Below, piece after piece: positions 1 through 6,750 of a stretch of 9,940 nucleotides of DNA. Within the stretch, counting starts at the first letter, position 1. Each line of letters starts with the position of its first letter. The translations under genes were made by a program, and so were the position numbers. The DNA lies in assembly GCA_030044345.1 (NCBI GenBank), contig JASHVY010000359.1:1-9940 (forward strand), given 5' to 3'. Under the pieces are notes generated by a model. The model was not told the origin of the DNA. It ran no database searches and was given only the letters and a program-made list of their open reading frames with translations. This stretch comes from Acetobacteraceae bacterium (GTDB lineage: Bacteria; Pseudomonadota; Alphaproteobacteria; Acetobacterales; Acetobacteraceae).

Positions 1-426
1 GGCGTAAAAGAACCCTTCCTCGGCAACAGCGCCGGTGATCGCGAGATTGGTGACGCCGGCCTGCACCGTCGCGACCCGATCGGCATAATCGATGGAGAGA
101 ATACGGTTCATGCGCATCAGGCCGATGACGACGGCATCGGCGAGCGGCAGCGCCCCACCGGAAAGGCTCGTCCCCGCGCCCCGCGGCACCACCCGGACAC
201 CATTCGCCTGACAGAAACGGAGGATGGCGGCGACCTGCTCGGTCGTCTCCGGCAGCACCACCGCCAGGGGTGGCTGCCGGTAGGAGGGCGTCCCGTCGGT
301 CTCGTACGCGCGCAGACGGACCGGCTCGCCGATCACCGCCCTCTCCCCGGCGACGTTCTTGAGGCCCGCGATGATTTCCTCGCGCCGGGCGAGCACGTCT
401 TCCTTCGGTTCGGGCTGGACGGTCAC
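1..426 (-). CDS. glcD: Glycolate oxidase subunit GlcD-like FAD-linked oxidase (5' part, runs off the left edge)
   Basis: The first 142 codons are present; the rest lies beyond position 1. The translation aligns well with the N-terminal half of the E. coli GlcD FAD-binding (PCMH/VAO) domain: an acidic N-terminus, YETDGTPSYRQPPLAVVLP (around residues 41-59), then the nucleotide-binding loop VVPRGAGTSLSGGALPL (around 79-95) and a VQAGVTNLAI segment. Proteins of this family oxidise 2-hydroxyacids such as glycolate or D-lactate using non-covalent FAD, passing electrons on through partner subunits (GlcE, GlcF) at the membrane. Substrate cannot be fixed from this fragment, and D-lactate or other 2-hydroxyacid dehydrogenases look the same here. 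The GTG start at 424-426 is chosen because a GGAGG ribosome-binding site sits 6 nt upstream (433-437). It lies downstream of rpmJ on the same strand, 97 nt apart, with a 15-bp perfect inverted repeat in the gap. Whether glcE and glcF follow cannot be seen. Confidence 0.88.
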   Translation of the reverse strand, partial: MTVQPEPKEDVLARREEIIAGLKNVAGERAVIGEPVRLRAYETDGTPSYRQPPLAVVLPETTEQVAAILRFCQANGVRVVPRGAGTSLSGGALPLADAVVIGLMRMNRILSIDYADRVATVQAGVTNLAITGAVAEEGFFYA

Positions 427-452
427 GCGCGACCTCCGCTTACTCGGGCGCC

Positions 453-467
453 TTGGGAATTTCCCAA
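453..467. promoter_or_regulatory. Perfect inverted repeat, candidate operator upstream of glcD
   Basis: TTGGGAA-T-TTCCCAA is a perfect 7-1-7 inverted repeat whose near edge is 26 nt upstream of the GTG start of the GlcD-like gene. Size and symmetry suit a dimeric repressor. FadR-type GntR regulators, which control glycolate and lactate oxidase genes in other bacteria, bind sites with TTGGT/ACCAA-like half sites, and this repeat is loosely similar. The link is inference: no regulator gene is visible, and chance or a processing hairpin in the rpmJ-glcD transcript remain possible. Confidence 0.35.
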
Positions 468-523
468 AGAAGGATGGGCCGCCCGGTCCGGCGCCGCAAG
501 CTCCGGCGCGGCAAGCGCCCTGT

Positions 524-649
524 CTAGCCTTGGCGGGCCTTCATGCGGGGGTTCTTCTTATTGATGACATAGACCCGCCCATGCCGCCGCACGAGCCGGC
601 AGTTCTTGTCGCGAGTCTTGGCCGAGCGGAGGCTGTTGCGGATCTTCAT
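524..649 (-). CDS. rpmJ: 50S ribosomal protein L36
   Basis: A 41-residue protein beginning MKIRNSLRSAKTRDKNCRL and ending in the family signature RVYVINKKNPRMKARQG. The length and basic composition are exactly those of alphaproteobacterial L36, a small protein of the large ribosomal subunit that binds 23S rRNA near its 3' half. The zinc-binding form of L36 carries three Cys and one His; here only Cys17 is kept and the other ligand positions are replaced, so this is the zinc-free (C-minus) type. It stands alone rather than in the spc ribosomal operon, as is common for this type. A TTGACA box lies about 77 nt upstream on the same strand. No strong Shine-Dalgarno sequence is close to the ATG; a GGAGAG lies about 21 nt away and a weak GGGAT is nearer. 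The gene is too short for most gene-finding cut-offs, but its identity is clear. Confidence 0.95.
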   Translation of the reverse strand: MKIRNSLRSAKTRDKNCRLVRRHGRVYVINKKNPRMKARQG

Positions 650-702
650 GGCGCGATTATCCCATTGCCGCTCTCCAGGCATTTCCTGGAAACGGAAGCG
701 CG

Positions 703-731
703 GACCTAAGCGGCGGGCCAGGCCCTGTCAA
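703..731 (-). promoter_or_regulatory. Candidate rpmJ promoter
   Basis: On the minus strand there is a perfect -35 hexamer TTGACA (726-731). At 17 nt spacing it is followed by TAGGTC (703-708), or at 16 nt by TTAGGT. The -10 match is weak, but alphaproteobacterial housekeeping promoters often keep the -35 better than the -10. It would give a 5' leader of roughly 50 nt before the rpmJ ATG. Confidence 0.45.
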
Positions 732-768
732 GCCACAACCGCCGACAACCCCCCACCGGGTGGGTCCG

Positions 769-797
769 TTGACACGGGCTGGCGGTCGGGCTGCATT
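769..797 (+). promoter_or_regulatory. Candidate promoter of the small membrane protein gene
   Basis: A perfect TTGACA (769-774) is followed after 17 nt by TGCATT (792-797), which matches TATAAT at three of six positions. It points toward the membrane-protein gene starting at 833 and is divergent from the rpmJ promoter 38 nt away, so the two genes may share a control region. Confidence 0.4.
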
Positions 798-832
798 TCC
801 GCTTCACATTGGACGTCGGGGACGGAGCGCGG

Positions 833-1237
833 GTGGCCGGAAGACCGAGCGGAAGTGCGGCAGGCTTCCTTGCGATGGCGTTCGTCATTGTCGGCCTCGC
901 CGGGATTTTCGGCACCTATGCCGCTCCTGTGCCTCTTGGGCGCGCCCTTGTCCGCGAGGCCGCGCTCGATCAGGTCCTCCTCGCCGCTTCGGCTCCGGAT
1001 GAAGCATCCCGGCTCGCTGCGCTGCGGCCCGTGCTCGGTGACAGCGCGGATGCGGTGCTGAGCGGACCCGGCACGCTTCCCGAGCGGGTGGCCCGCGAAC
1101 GGGCACGGATCAGGGCGGCGTTCGAGCGGCAGGCAGCGGGGCTTGCCATGCGGCTTCGGCTGCTGATCGGTGTCGTGACCCTGGCCGCCGGCCTTTTCGG
1201 TCTCGCCATGCTCGGCGTCGGCCGCCCGGGAGGGTAG
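833..1237 (+). CDS. Small membrane protein of unknown function, two transmembrane helices
   Basis: A 134-residue protein that I do not recognise as a named family. It has a short N-terminus, a hydrophobic segment at about residues 11-35 and a charged Arg/Ala/Glu-rich middle (about 36-106). This middle region probably lies on one side of the membrane, with helical stretches such as RVARERARIRAAFERQA. A second hydrophobic segment follows at about 107-129, with a short Gly/Pro-rich tail. The GTG at 833 is chosen because GGAG (824-827) lies 5 nt upstream. An upstream in-frame TTG at 809 has no ribosome-binding site, and an ATG at 875 would cut into the first helix. It is transcribed divergently from rpmJ and converges on the RND pump gene with a 43-nt gap. 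Third codon positions are GC-rich as in the neighbours, which supports a real gene. Function unknown. Confidence 0.7.
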   Translation: MAGRPSGSAAGFLAMAFVIVGLAGIFGTYAAPVPLGRALVREAALDQVLLAASAPDEASRLAALRPVLGDSADAVLSGPGTLPERVARERARIRAAFERQAAGLAMRLRLLIGVVTLAAGLFGLAMLGVGRPGG

Positions 1238-1280
1238 GTCGTCCAGCTGACGGTCGGGCGCGGGCTGGGAGAAGGATCGC

Positions 1281-4200
1281 TTAAACCTGGTCCCGCACCG
1301 GCTCGGTGGTTGAGCGCGGAAGGGGTTTGCGCCATTCCTCGAAGCGCTGCATCGCGACGAAGAATGAGGGAACGAAGAGCACGGCGAGGCAGGTCGAGGC
1401 GATCATGCCGCTGGCCACCGTGATGCCGATCGACTTGCGGGAGTTCGCTCCCGCGCCGGTCGCGAGCACCAGAGGCAGCACACCGAGAATGAAGGCGATC
1501 GACGTCATCAGGATCGGGCGGAAGCGGGTATGCGCCGCCTCGATCGCCGCCTCCAGGATCGGTTTGCCATGGATGATCCGCTGCTCCCGCGCGACCTCGA
1601 CAATGAGGATCGCGTTTTTCGCGGAAAGCGCGATCAGGAGAATGAGCCCGATCTGGACATAGAGGTTGCTCGAAACGCCGAGCGGGGTGAGCGCGATCAC
1701 CGGCCCGAGCAGCGACAGCGGCACGGCCAGGATCACGGAGATCGGCGCGAGCCAGCTTTCATACTGCCCGGCAAGAACGAGATAGACGAGCAGGAGACCG
1801 AGCCCGAAGACATAGTAGATTTGGTTGCCGACGATCTTCTCCTGGTAGGACATGGCGGTCCAGTCATAGCCGGTGCCGGGCGGCAGCACGTGGGCGGCAA
1901 GATCCTCCATCACGGCAAGCGACTGGCCGGAGCTGTATCCTTGGGCAGGGGCTCCGATGATGGTTGCCGCCGGATAGAGATTATAGAGGGAGATCAGGTT
2001 CGGCCCGACCGCCGGCGCATTGCTCAGCACGGCGCCGAGCGGGACCATCTGGCCCTCGTCGTTCTTGACATTGAGCTGTTCGATATCGCCCGGGGTCGCC
2101 CGGAACCGGCTGTCCGCCTGGGTATAGACCTGGAACACCCTGCCGAACTTGATGAATTGCCCGACATAGCTGGAGCCGAGATAGGAGCTGAGGGTCGAGA
2201 AGACCTGGCCGATCGATACGTGCAGCCGCTCCGCCTTGACGCGATCGACATTCACTTTGATGGCCGGCGAGTCGGCCCGGAAGGATGTGGTGAGCCCTTG
2301 CATGCTGCTTTGCGACGCGCCGTCGGCGATGATCGTGCGCGTGAGCGTCTGCAGCTTGTCGAAATCGTCGCTGCCGTCCCGGAGCTCCACCATCATCGTG
2401 AAGCCGCCGGCATTGCCGATCCCCTGGATCGCCGGCGGGACGATCACGAAGCCCACGCCGTTCGGCAATGTCTTCAGCGCATTCGTCAGATGATAATAGA
2501 TCGCCCGCAGACTCTCGGAGGGGCCGCGCTCGCTCCAGTCCTTGAAGATCACGTAAGCGACGCCGCCATTGGCGAGCGTGGCGCTGTTGTCGAGGATGGA
2601 GATGCCGCTCACCGTGATCACGTGCGCGACCCCGGATGTGGCGGCCGCGATCTTCTCCACGCCGGCCAAGGCCTGGTTGGTTCGCTCGAGCGAGGCGCCG
2701 TTGGGAAGCTGCACCCCGACCATCACGTAGCCCTGATCCTCGATCGGCAGAAAGCCGGTCGGGATCCGGCCGAGCCCAACGAATCCGATTGCCATCAGGA
2801 TGAAGGCGATCGGCAGCATGATGGCGATATGGTGCGTCATGGCACCGATCAGCCGCAGATAGGGCCGCTCCATCGCGCCATAGACGACATTGAAGCCGCG
2901 GAAGAAGACATTGCGCTTCTCGGGCGGCACCGCGGGCCGGAGCCAGAGCGCGCATTGGGTCGGCTTGAGGGTTGCGGCATTGATGGCGCTGATGAGGGCC
3001 GTCGCCGCGATCACCAGCGCGAACTGGGCGTACATCTGGCCGGTGAGGCCAGGCAGGAAGGCGGCCGGCACGAACACCGACATCAGGACGAGCGTGATGC
3101 CGATGATCGGTCCGAAAAGCTCCTTCATTGCCTGGATCGCCGCCTGCACGGGCGTCAACCCACGCTCGATATGATGCGCGGCGCCCTCGACGACGACGAT
3201 CGCGTCATCGACGACGATCCCGATCGCGAGCACGATCGCGAACAGGGTGGAAAGATTGATGGTGAAGCCGAGCGCCGCCATCGCGGCGAAGGCGCCGATG
3301 ATCGTCACCGGAACGGTGGTCGCCGGCACCAGGCTCGCCCGCCAGTCCTGGAGGAAGACGACGATCACGATGAGCACCAGGATCCCGGCCTCGATCAGGG
3401 TCTTGTAAACCTCGTCGATCGAGGCCGAAACGAAGAGCGTGGTGTCGAACGGGATGTTCCACTCGAGCCCCTGCGGGAAGGTGGGCGCGAGCGCCTCCAT
3501 CTCCTGCTTGACCTCATGGGCAACGGTGAGCGCATTCGCCCCCGGCGTCAGGTAGATGGCGATGCCCGCGGATGGGTGGCCATCGAGCGTGAAGGTCTGG
3601 CTATAGGTCTGGGCGCCAAGCTCGACGCGGCCGATATCCCTGATTCGGACGATCTGGCCGCCGGTGCCCTGACCGGACTTGACGATGATATTGGCGAATT
3701 GCGAGGGGTCCGCGAGGCGTCCCTGGACATTCACCGTGTATTGGAAATTCTGGCCGGGCGGCGCCGGCGGTGCGCCGACCTGGCCGGCCGTGACCTCGGT
3801 ATTCTGGTTCTGGAGCGCCCGCATCACGTCGTTCGGGGTGAGCTGGTACGCCTTGAGCTTGTTCGGGTCGAGCCAGACGCGCATGGCATACTGGCCGGCA
3901 CCAAAAACATTGACGTTGCCGACGCCGGGCAGGCGGGCAAGCTCGTTGATGATGTTGATGGTGGCGTAATTGCTGAGAAAGAGGCTGCTGTACTGGCCCT
4001 TGTCGCCAACCAGCGTGATGATCTGAAGGATCGCGGTCGATCGCTTCTGAACCGTCACGCCCTGGGCCTGCACGGCCGTGGGCAGGGAGGCGAGCACGCT
4101 CGAAACCTCGTTCTGGACCAGAACCTGCGCGAAATCGAGATTGGTGCCGATCTGGAAAGTGACGGTGAGGTTATAGGTTCCGTCCGCGGCGCTGGTCGAT

Positions 4201-4439
4201 TGCATGTAGATCATGCCCTCGACACCGTTCACCGCCTGCTCGATCGGCAGGGCGACATTCTGCATCACGGTGAGCGCGCTCGCGCCGGGATACCGTGTCG
4301 TGACCTGCACGGTCGGCGGCACGACGTTCGGATACTGGGCGACCGGCAGGCCGAAAAGGGCGACGCCGCCGAGCAGCACGAAAAGAATCGCCAGCACATT
4401 GGCGAGCACGGGGCGGGCGATGAAGAACTGCGAGATCAT
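1281..4439 (-). CDS. RND multidrug efflux pump, inner-membrane permease (AcrB/MexB type, HAE1 family)
   Basis: At 1052 residues this is the full length of an AcrB-type pump. It would form a trimer in the inner membrane and export drugs, solvents or other amphiphiles from periplasm or membrane to the outside in exchange for protons. The N-terminus (MISQFFIARPVLANVLAIL) is the first transmembrane helix with the family ARP motif. Helices 2-6 span about 342-500, a second periplasmic loop about 560-865, and helices 8-12 about 872-1030. The proton relay is intact: Asp411-Asp412 in GIVVDDAIVVVE (AcrB D407/D408), Lys941 in SAKNAILIVE (K940) and Thr979 (T978). The start is fixed by the first helix; its ribosome-binding site is weak, and the ATG lies 15 nt after the adaptor stop, suggesting translational coupling. 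The C-terminus is Arg/Glu-rich and cytoplasmic. Substrate cannot be predicted. No outer-membrane factor gene follows. Confidence 0.96.
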   Translation of the reverse strand: MISQFFIARPVLANVLAILFVLLGGVALFGLPVAQYPNVVPPTVQVTTRYPGASALTVMQNVALPIEQAVNGVEGMIYMQSTSAADGTYNLTVTFQIGTNLDFAQVLVQNEVSSVLASLPTAVQAQGVTVQKRSTAILQIITLVGDKGQYSSLFLSNYATINIINELARLPGVGNVNVFGAGQYAMRVWLDPNKLKAYQLTPNDVMRALQNQNTEVTAGQVGAPPAPPGQNFQYTVNVQGRLADPSQFANIIVKSGQGTGGQIVRIRDIGRVELGAQTYSQTFTLDGHPSAGIAIYLTPGANALTVAHEVKQEMEALAPTFPQGLEWNIPFDTTLFVSASIDEVYKTLIEAGILVLIVIVVFLQDWRASLVPATTVPVTIIGAFAAMAALGFTINLSTLFAIVLAIGIVVDDAIVVVEGAAHHIERGLTPVQAAIQAMKELFGPIIGITLVLMSVFVPAAFLPGLTGQMYAQFALVIAATALISAINAATLKPTQCALWLRPAVPPEKRNVFFRGFNVVYGAMERPYLRLIGAMTHHIAIMLPIAFILMAIGFVGLGRIPTGFLPIEDQGYVMVGVQLPNGASLERTNQALAGVEKIAAATSGVAHVITVSGISILDNSATLANGGVAYVIFKDWSERGPSESLRAIYYHLTNALKTLPNGVGFVIVPPAIQGIGNAGGFTMMVELRDGSDDFDKLQTLTRTIIADGASQSSMQGLTTSFRADSPAIKVNVDRVKAERLHVSIGQVFSTLSSYLGSSYVGQFIKFGRVFQVYTQADSRFRATPGDIEQLNVKNDEGQMVPLGAVLSNAPAVGPNLISLYNLYPAATIIGAPAQGYSSGQSLAVMEDLAAHVLPPGTGYDWTAMSYQEKIVGNQIYYVFGLGLLLVYLVLAGQYESWLAPISVILAVPLSLLGPVIALTPLGVSSNLYVQIGLILLIALSAKNAILIVEVAREQRIIHGKPILEAAIEAAHTRFRPILMTSIAFILGVLPLVLATGAGANSRKSIGITVASGMIASTCLAVLFVPSFFVAMQRFEEWRKPLPRSTTEPVRDQV

Positions 4440-4454
4440 CGGCGGCGGGCCGGC

Positions 4455-5630
4455 TTACTGGCTCGGATCGACAGTGTCGGCAATCGTCGTCATCTTGGGT
4501 GCGACGACCTGCCCGGGGATCGCCCGTTCATTGCCGCTGATGACGACCTTGTCCGTCGGCGTGAGGCCGCTCGTGACGACGCGGAGCTGGCCTTGTTGCT
4601 GCCCGAGCACCACGCGGCGCTGCTCGACCCGGTTGTCCGAGCCGACCACCAGCACATAAGTGCCCTGCTGATCGGTGGCCCAGGCGGCGTCCGGGATCAG
4701 GAGCGCGTTTTCGAGCTTGCCCTCCGGGACCCGGACCTGGACGAAATAGCCGGGCAGCAGTGCGTGATCCTTGTTCTCGAAGATCCCTCTTGCCAGCAGC
4801 GTGCCGGTCGAAGGATCGACATCCGGTGATACGTAATTGAGCACGCCTTGATGCGGATAGCCCGTCTCATTGGCGAGCTGGACATCGACCGGAATCGCGC
4901 CCAGCTTCGCCAAGGTGAGTCCCTTCGCCTGCAACTGCGCGCGAATGCGGAGCACGTCCTGCTCGGCAACGTTGAAGGTGACATAAATGGGCGCGATGGT
5001 GACGATGGTGGCGAGCTTGGTCGGACCCGACTGGCCAACGAGTTCGCCGACCGATTGGAGGTGCCGCGTCACCACCCCATCGAACGGAGCGTTGACGCGT
5101 GTGTAGCTCATGTTGATGGCGGCAAGGGCGAGGTTGGCCTCGTCGTTCTGCACGGTCGCCTGGTCTGCGTCACGCTTGGCTGTGGCCTGGTCGAGGGCGG
5201 ATTGCGAGGCAAAGTTCTGCGAGGCGAGCTGGGACTGGCGCACATATTCGGCCTGCGCCTGAACGAGGTCGGCCTGAGCCCCGGCGAGCTGCGCCTGTGC
5301 CTGCTGCAACTTGGCCTGGTAGGGCGGCTGCTCGATCACGAAGAGATTGGTACCCTTCTTCACGAACGCACCGTCCTGATAATTGATCGCGGTCAGAAAA
5401 CCGGAGATCCGAGCGACGAGATTGACTTCATCGACCGCCACCGTGTTGCCCGTGAGCTCGAGATAAACGGTGACGTCCTTCTTGAGCGGGGTCGCGACCC
5501 CCACCTCGGCGGGCGGGGGGGCGACGTAATGATTCTCCTGCTTGCAGCCGGCCAGCAGGAGGGCTGCCCCCATCGCCGGAACAAGAAGGCCAGCCCACCG
5601 CACGCCGCGCATCATCCGCTCCCGCGACAC
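4455..5630 (-). CDS. RND efflux periplasmic adaptor (membrane fusion protein), lipoprotein
   Basis: A 391-residue adaptor linking the RND pump to an outer-membrane channel. A lipoprotein signal peptide ends in the lipobox LLAGC, so Cys29 would be acylated and anchor it in the inner membrane. Then come the first lipoyl half (about 60-100, with ARISGFL), an Ala/Gln-rich coiled-coil hairpin (about 103-172, AQAQLAGAQADLVQAQAEY), and the second lipoyl half with the conserved YTRVNAPFDGVVTRH (176-190). A beta-barrel (about 212-300, IYVTFNVAEQD) and a membrane-proximal domain (about 300-378) complete the HlyD/AcrA layout. The GTG at 5628-5630 is preferred because GAGG lies 8 nt upstream (5639-5642). 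Methionines 5 and 6 codons further in are alternatives that keep the signal peptide, and an in-frame start at 5723 would add an implausible Arg-rich extension. It is first in the operon with the pump gene. Confidence 0.93.
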   Translation of the reverse strand: MSRERMMRGVRWAGLLVPAMGAALLLAGCKQENHYVAPPPAEVGVATPLKKDVTVYLELTGNTVAVDEVNLVARISGFLTAINYQDGAFVKKGTNLFVIEQPPYQAKLQQAQAQLAGAQADLVQAQAEYVRQSQLASQNFASQSALDQATAKRDADQATVQNDEANLALAAINMSYTRVNAPFDGVVTRHLQSVGELVGQSGPTKLATIVTIAPIYVTFNVAEQDVLRIRAQLQAKGLTLAKLGAIPVDVQLANETGYPHQGVLNYVSPDVDPSTGTLLARGIFENKDHALLPGYFVQVRVPEGKLENALLIPDAAWATDQQGTYVLVVGSDNRVEQRRVVLGQQQGQLRVVTSGLTPTDKVVISGNERAIPGQVVAPKMTTIADTVDPSQ

Positions 5631-5723
5631 TTCTCTTTCCTCTGCGCGCGCCGGAAAGTTCCAGCACCGCACCATACGCCGGCCGCACGGGCCGCCCTTC
5701 GTCACCCGTCGCCGCCTGCCCAA

Positions 5724-5732
5724 TAACTGTTA
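5724..5732. promoter_or_regulatory. Small palindrome, candidate operator of the efflux operon
   Basis: TAACTGTTA is a perfect 4-1-4 palindrome in an AT-rich island of an otherwise GC-rich leader, about 94 nt upstream of the adaptor start codon. Efflux operons of this kind are usually repressed by TetR- or MarR-type proteins that bind such symmetric AT-rich sites near the promoter. No clear -35/-10 pair can be set beside it and no regulator gene is adjacent, so this is only a candidate. Confidence 0.25.
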
Positions 5733-5871
5733 CCGATATGCGCGCCGAGGTTCCGGGTGCTTGACTATTCCGGGGATGCCCGGTGTCGCAAGCCAAAGGA
5801 TCGCGAGCAAGGCATGGCTCGACCCTATTCTTGCCCAATTGTGCCCCATCTCTCGCCTTTTTTGCTTCGCA

Positions 5872-5911
5872 GCATGCCTGGAAGCTGGATGCCTCCCCAG
5901 CTCAGGCATGC
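5872..5911. repeat. Strong imperfect hairpin (REP-like palindrome)
   Basis: GCATGCCTG (5872-5880) pairs perfectly with CAGGCATGC (5903-5911), and inside it AGCTGG (5883-5888) pairs with CCAGCT (5897-5902). Only a 2-nt bulge separates the two helices, giving 15 base pairs around an 8-nt loop. There is no T-run after either arm, so it does not look like an intrinsic terminator. It resembles intergenic REP-type palindromes. Confidence 0.5.
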
Positions 5912-6021
5912 GGTCTCGCCCCCAGCAAGGCTTGCATGCCGTGCCTTCGGCCCGCGTCGGGCCGCCCCCGACCCGGCGCGGGCCTCTCTTGTCAGCGACC
6001 TATTCCAAACTCAAGGCATGG

Positions 6022-6037
6022 CGAATGGATCCATTCG
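6022..6037. repeat. 16-bp perfect palindrome
   Basis: CGAATGGATCCATTCG reads the same on both strands. It lies between two direct copies of TCCAAACT (6004-6011 and 6047-6054) in a non-coding stretch. A protein-binding site is possible, but nothing nearby tells which regulator would use it. Confidence 0.4.
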
Positions 6038-6132
6038 GCCGTGGAATCCAAACTGTTGCGCCATTATCACAATTTCAGACTAGGGCCGCTTCTGTTTTCA
6101 CGCAACTGGTTCCATTACACGAGACAGACGTC

Positions 6133-6151
6133 CGATATCACCCCGATATCG
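6133..6151. promoter_or_regulatory. Short inverted repeat, possible operator
   Basis: CGATATC (6133-6139) and GATATCG (6145-6151) form a perfect 7-bp inverted repeat around ACCCC. The half sites and spacing fit a dimeric DNA-binding protein, but no adjacent start codon makes clear which gene would be controlled. Confidence 0.2.
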
Positions 6152-6205
6152 TGAGAAGGCGGATCGCTTCGCGGGGCGCCGAGTTGCACCGGAAGCCCAA
6201 TCGAT

Positions 6206-6365
6206 TCAAAAGCATGCCAGGGTTGCGATTCGGGTTGAAGACTGCCCCGGCCAGACGCTCCCGCCCATGCTTCAGGCGGCGATAAACGGCCTGTATGCGG
6301 GGGGTCGAGAAGAGGCAGGCCATCAACCCCACGTAGATTATTTCGTCGGCTGCCACGACGGCTCT
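6206..6365 (-). pseudogene. Decayed 3' end of a LysE/RhtB-type exporter gene (probable)
   Basis: On the minus strand, positions 6365 down to 6237 read SRAVVAADEIIYVGLMACLF followed by STPRIQAVYRRLKHGRERLAGAVF. This has the pattern of the C-terminal end of LysE/RhtB amino-acid exporters: a membrane helix, a basic linker with a PR(I/V)xxxxRRxx segment, then GAVF leading into the last helix. After GAVF the frame breaks. In the next frame STRIATLACF and a TGA stop (6206-6208) follow, resembling the usual GLGxRLAL ending with a few codons lost. The upstream part of the family (about 150 residues) is absent, and a 17-bp tandem duplication sits immediately before the remnant. I infer a truncated, frameshifted relic. 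The similarity is judged by eye over about 50 residues, so chance resemblance is possible. Confidence 0.42.
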
Positions 6366-6382
6366 CGAGGCCGCCTCCTCAG

Positions 6383-6416
6383 GTGCCGACCGACCCGCCG
6401 TGCCGACCGACCCGCC
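6383..6416. repeat. Perfect tandem duplication, 2 x 17 bp
   Basis: GTGCCGACCGACCCGCC occurs twice head to tail at 6383-6399 and 6400-6416 with no mismatch. It lies just upstream of the LysE-like remnant in non-coding DNA and looks like a recent slippage or recombination product. Confidence 0.8.
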
Positions 6417-6750
6417 GGGGCGATCGGCCCATCGCGGAGACACGCGTCCGACCAAGGCGCACCGATCGGTGGTCGCGTCTTGAGGTCGCGTTCGCTTTCT
6501 CCTCTCGACCAGTATGATGGGCCACTTCGTTGCCGATGGATGCTCAACGAGCCGCAAGCCGCGGCCAAAGGCCGTGCGTCAATTCCCCGAGGGATGGATT
6601 TTCTGGCTGGCTTGATGATCGCCACATTCCTCCTTCGCAAGGGATCGGCAGATCGTGCATTTGGGGGAAGCTCGCCTCCGATTAAGCTGACTGGTGACGG
6701 AGTCCGTCGAGGTACCGCGCTATTGTCGATGCCTCGATCAGGAGGCCGTC

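Larger units (their letters stand above)
5631..6750. other. 1.1-kb region with no intact gene
   Basis: Between the efflux operon and the YafY-type regulator I find no convincing intact coding sequence. Open frames here have composition unlike the neighbouring genes, no recognisable domain and no good ribosome-binding site. The region contains the efflux operon leader, a strong hairpin (5872-5911), Pro/Arg-coding GC-rich palindromic runs (about 5945-5990), a 16-bp palindrome (6022-6037), an AT-richer stretch (about 6045-6140), a short inverted repeat (6133-6151), a likely LysE-type gene remnant (6206-6365), a tandem 17-bp duplication (6383-6416) and a 10-bp palindrome ACCGATCGGT (6461-6470). 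Such a mix is typical of a site that has lost genes by recombination. The promoter of the downstream regulator probably lies in 6480-6745; TATGAT at 6513-6518 is one possible -10. Confidence 0.6.

Noticed and set aside
484..520. GC-rich hairpin after rpmJ as an intrinsic terminator
   Set aside because: GCCGC/GCGGC arms can pair, but no T-run follows in the direction of rpmJ transcription, so a Rho-independent terminator is not supported.
1238..1280. Bidirectional terminator between the convergent membrane-protein and pump genes
   Set aside because: The 43-nt gap holds no stable inverted repeat with flanking T-runs.
1530..4829. A 1099-codon open frame on the plus strand opposite the RND pump and part of the adaptor gene
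   Set aside because: Its protein is extremely rich in Asp, Arg, Glu and His with no domain, signal or membrane pattern. It is the expected shadow of a GC-rich coding strand, where stop codons are rare in the antisense frame, and the opposite strand encodes a full-length, well-conserved pump.
5542..6285. A 247-codon plus-strand frame and shorter overlapping frames upstream of the efflux operon
   Set aside because: It starts inside the adaptor gene on the opposite strand, has low-complexity Arg/Pro/Ser composition and has no recognisable domain or ribosome-binding site.
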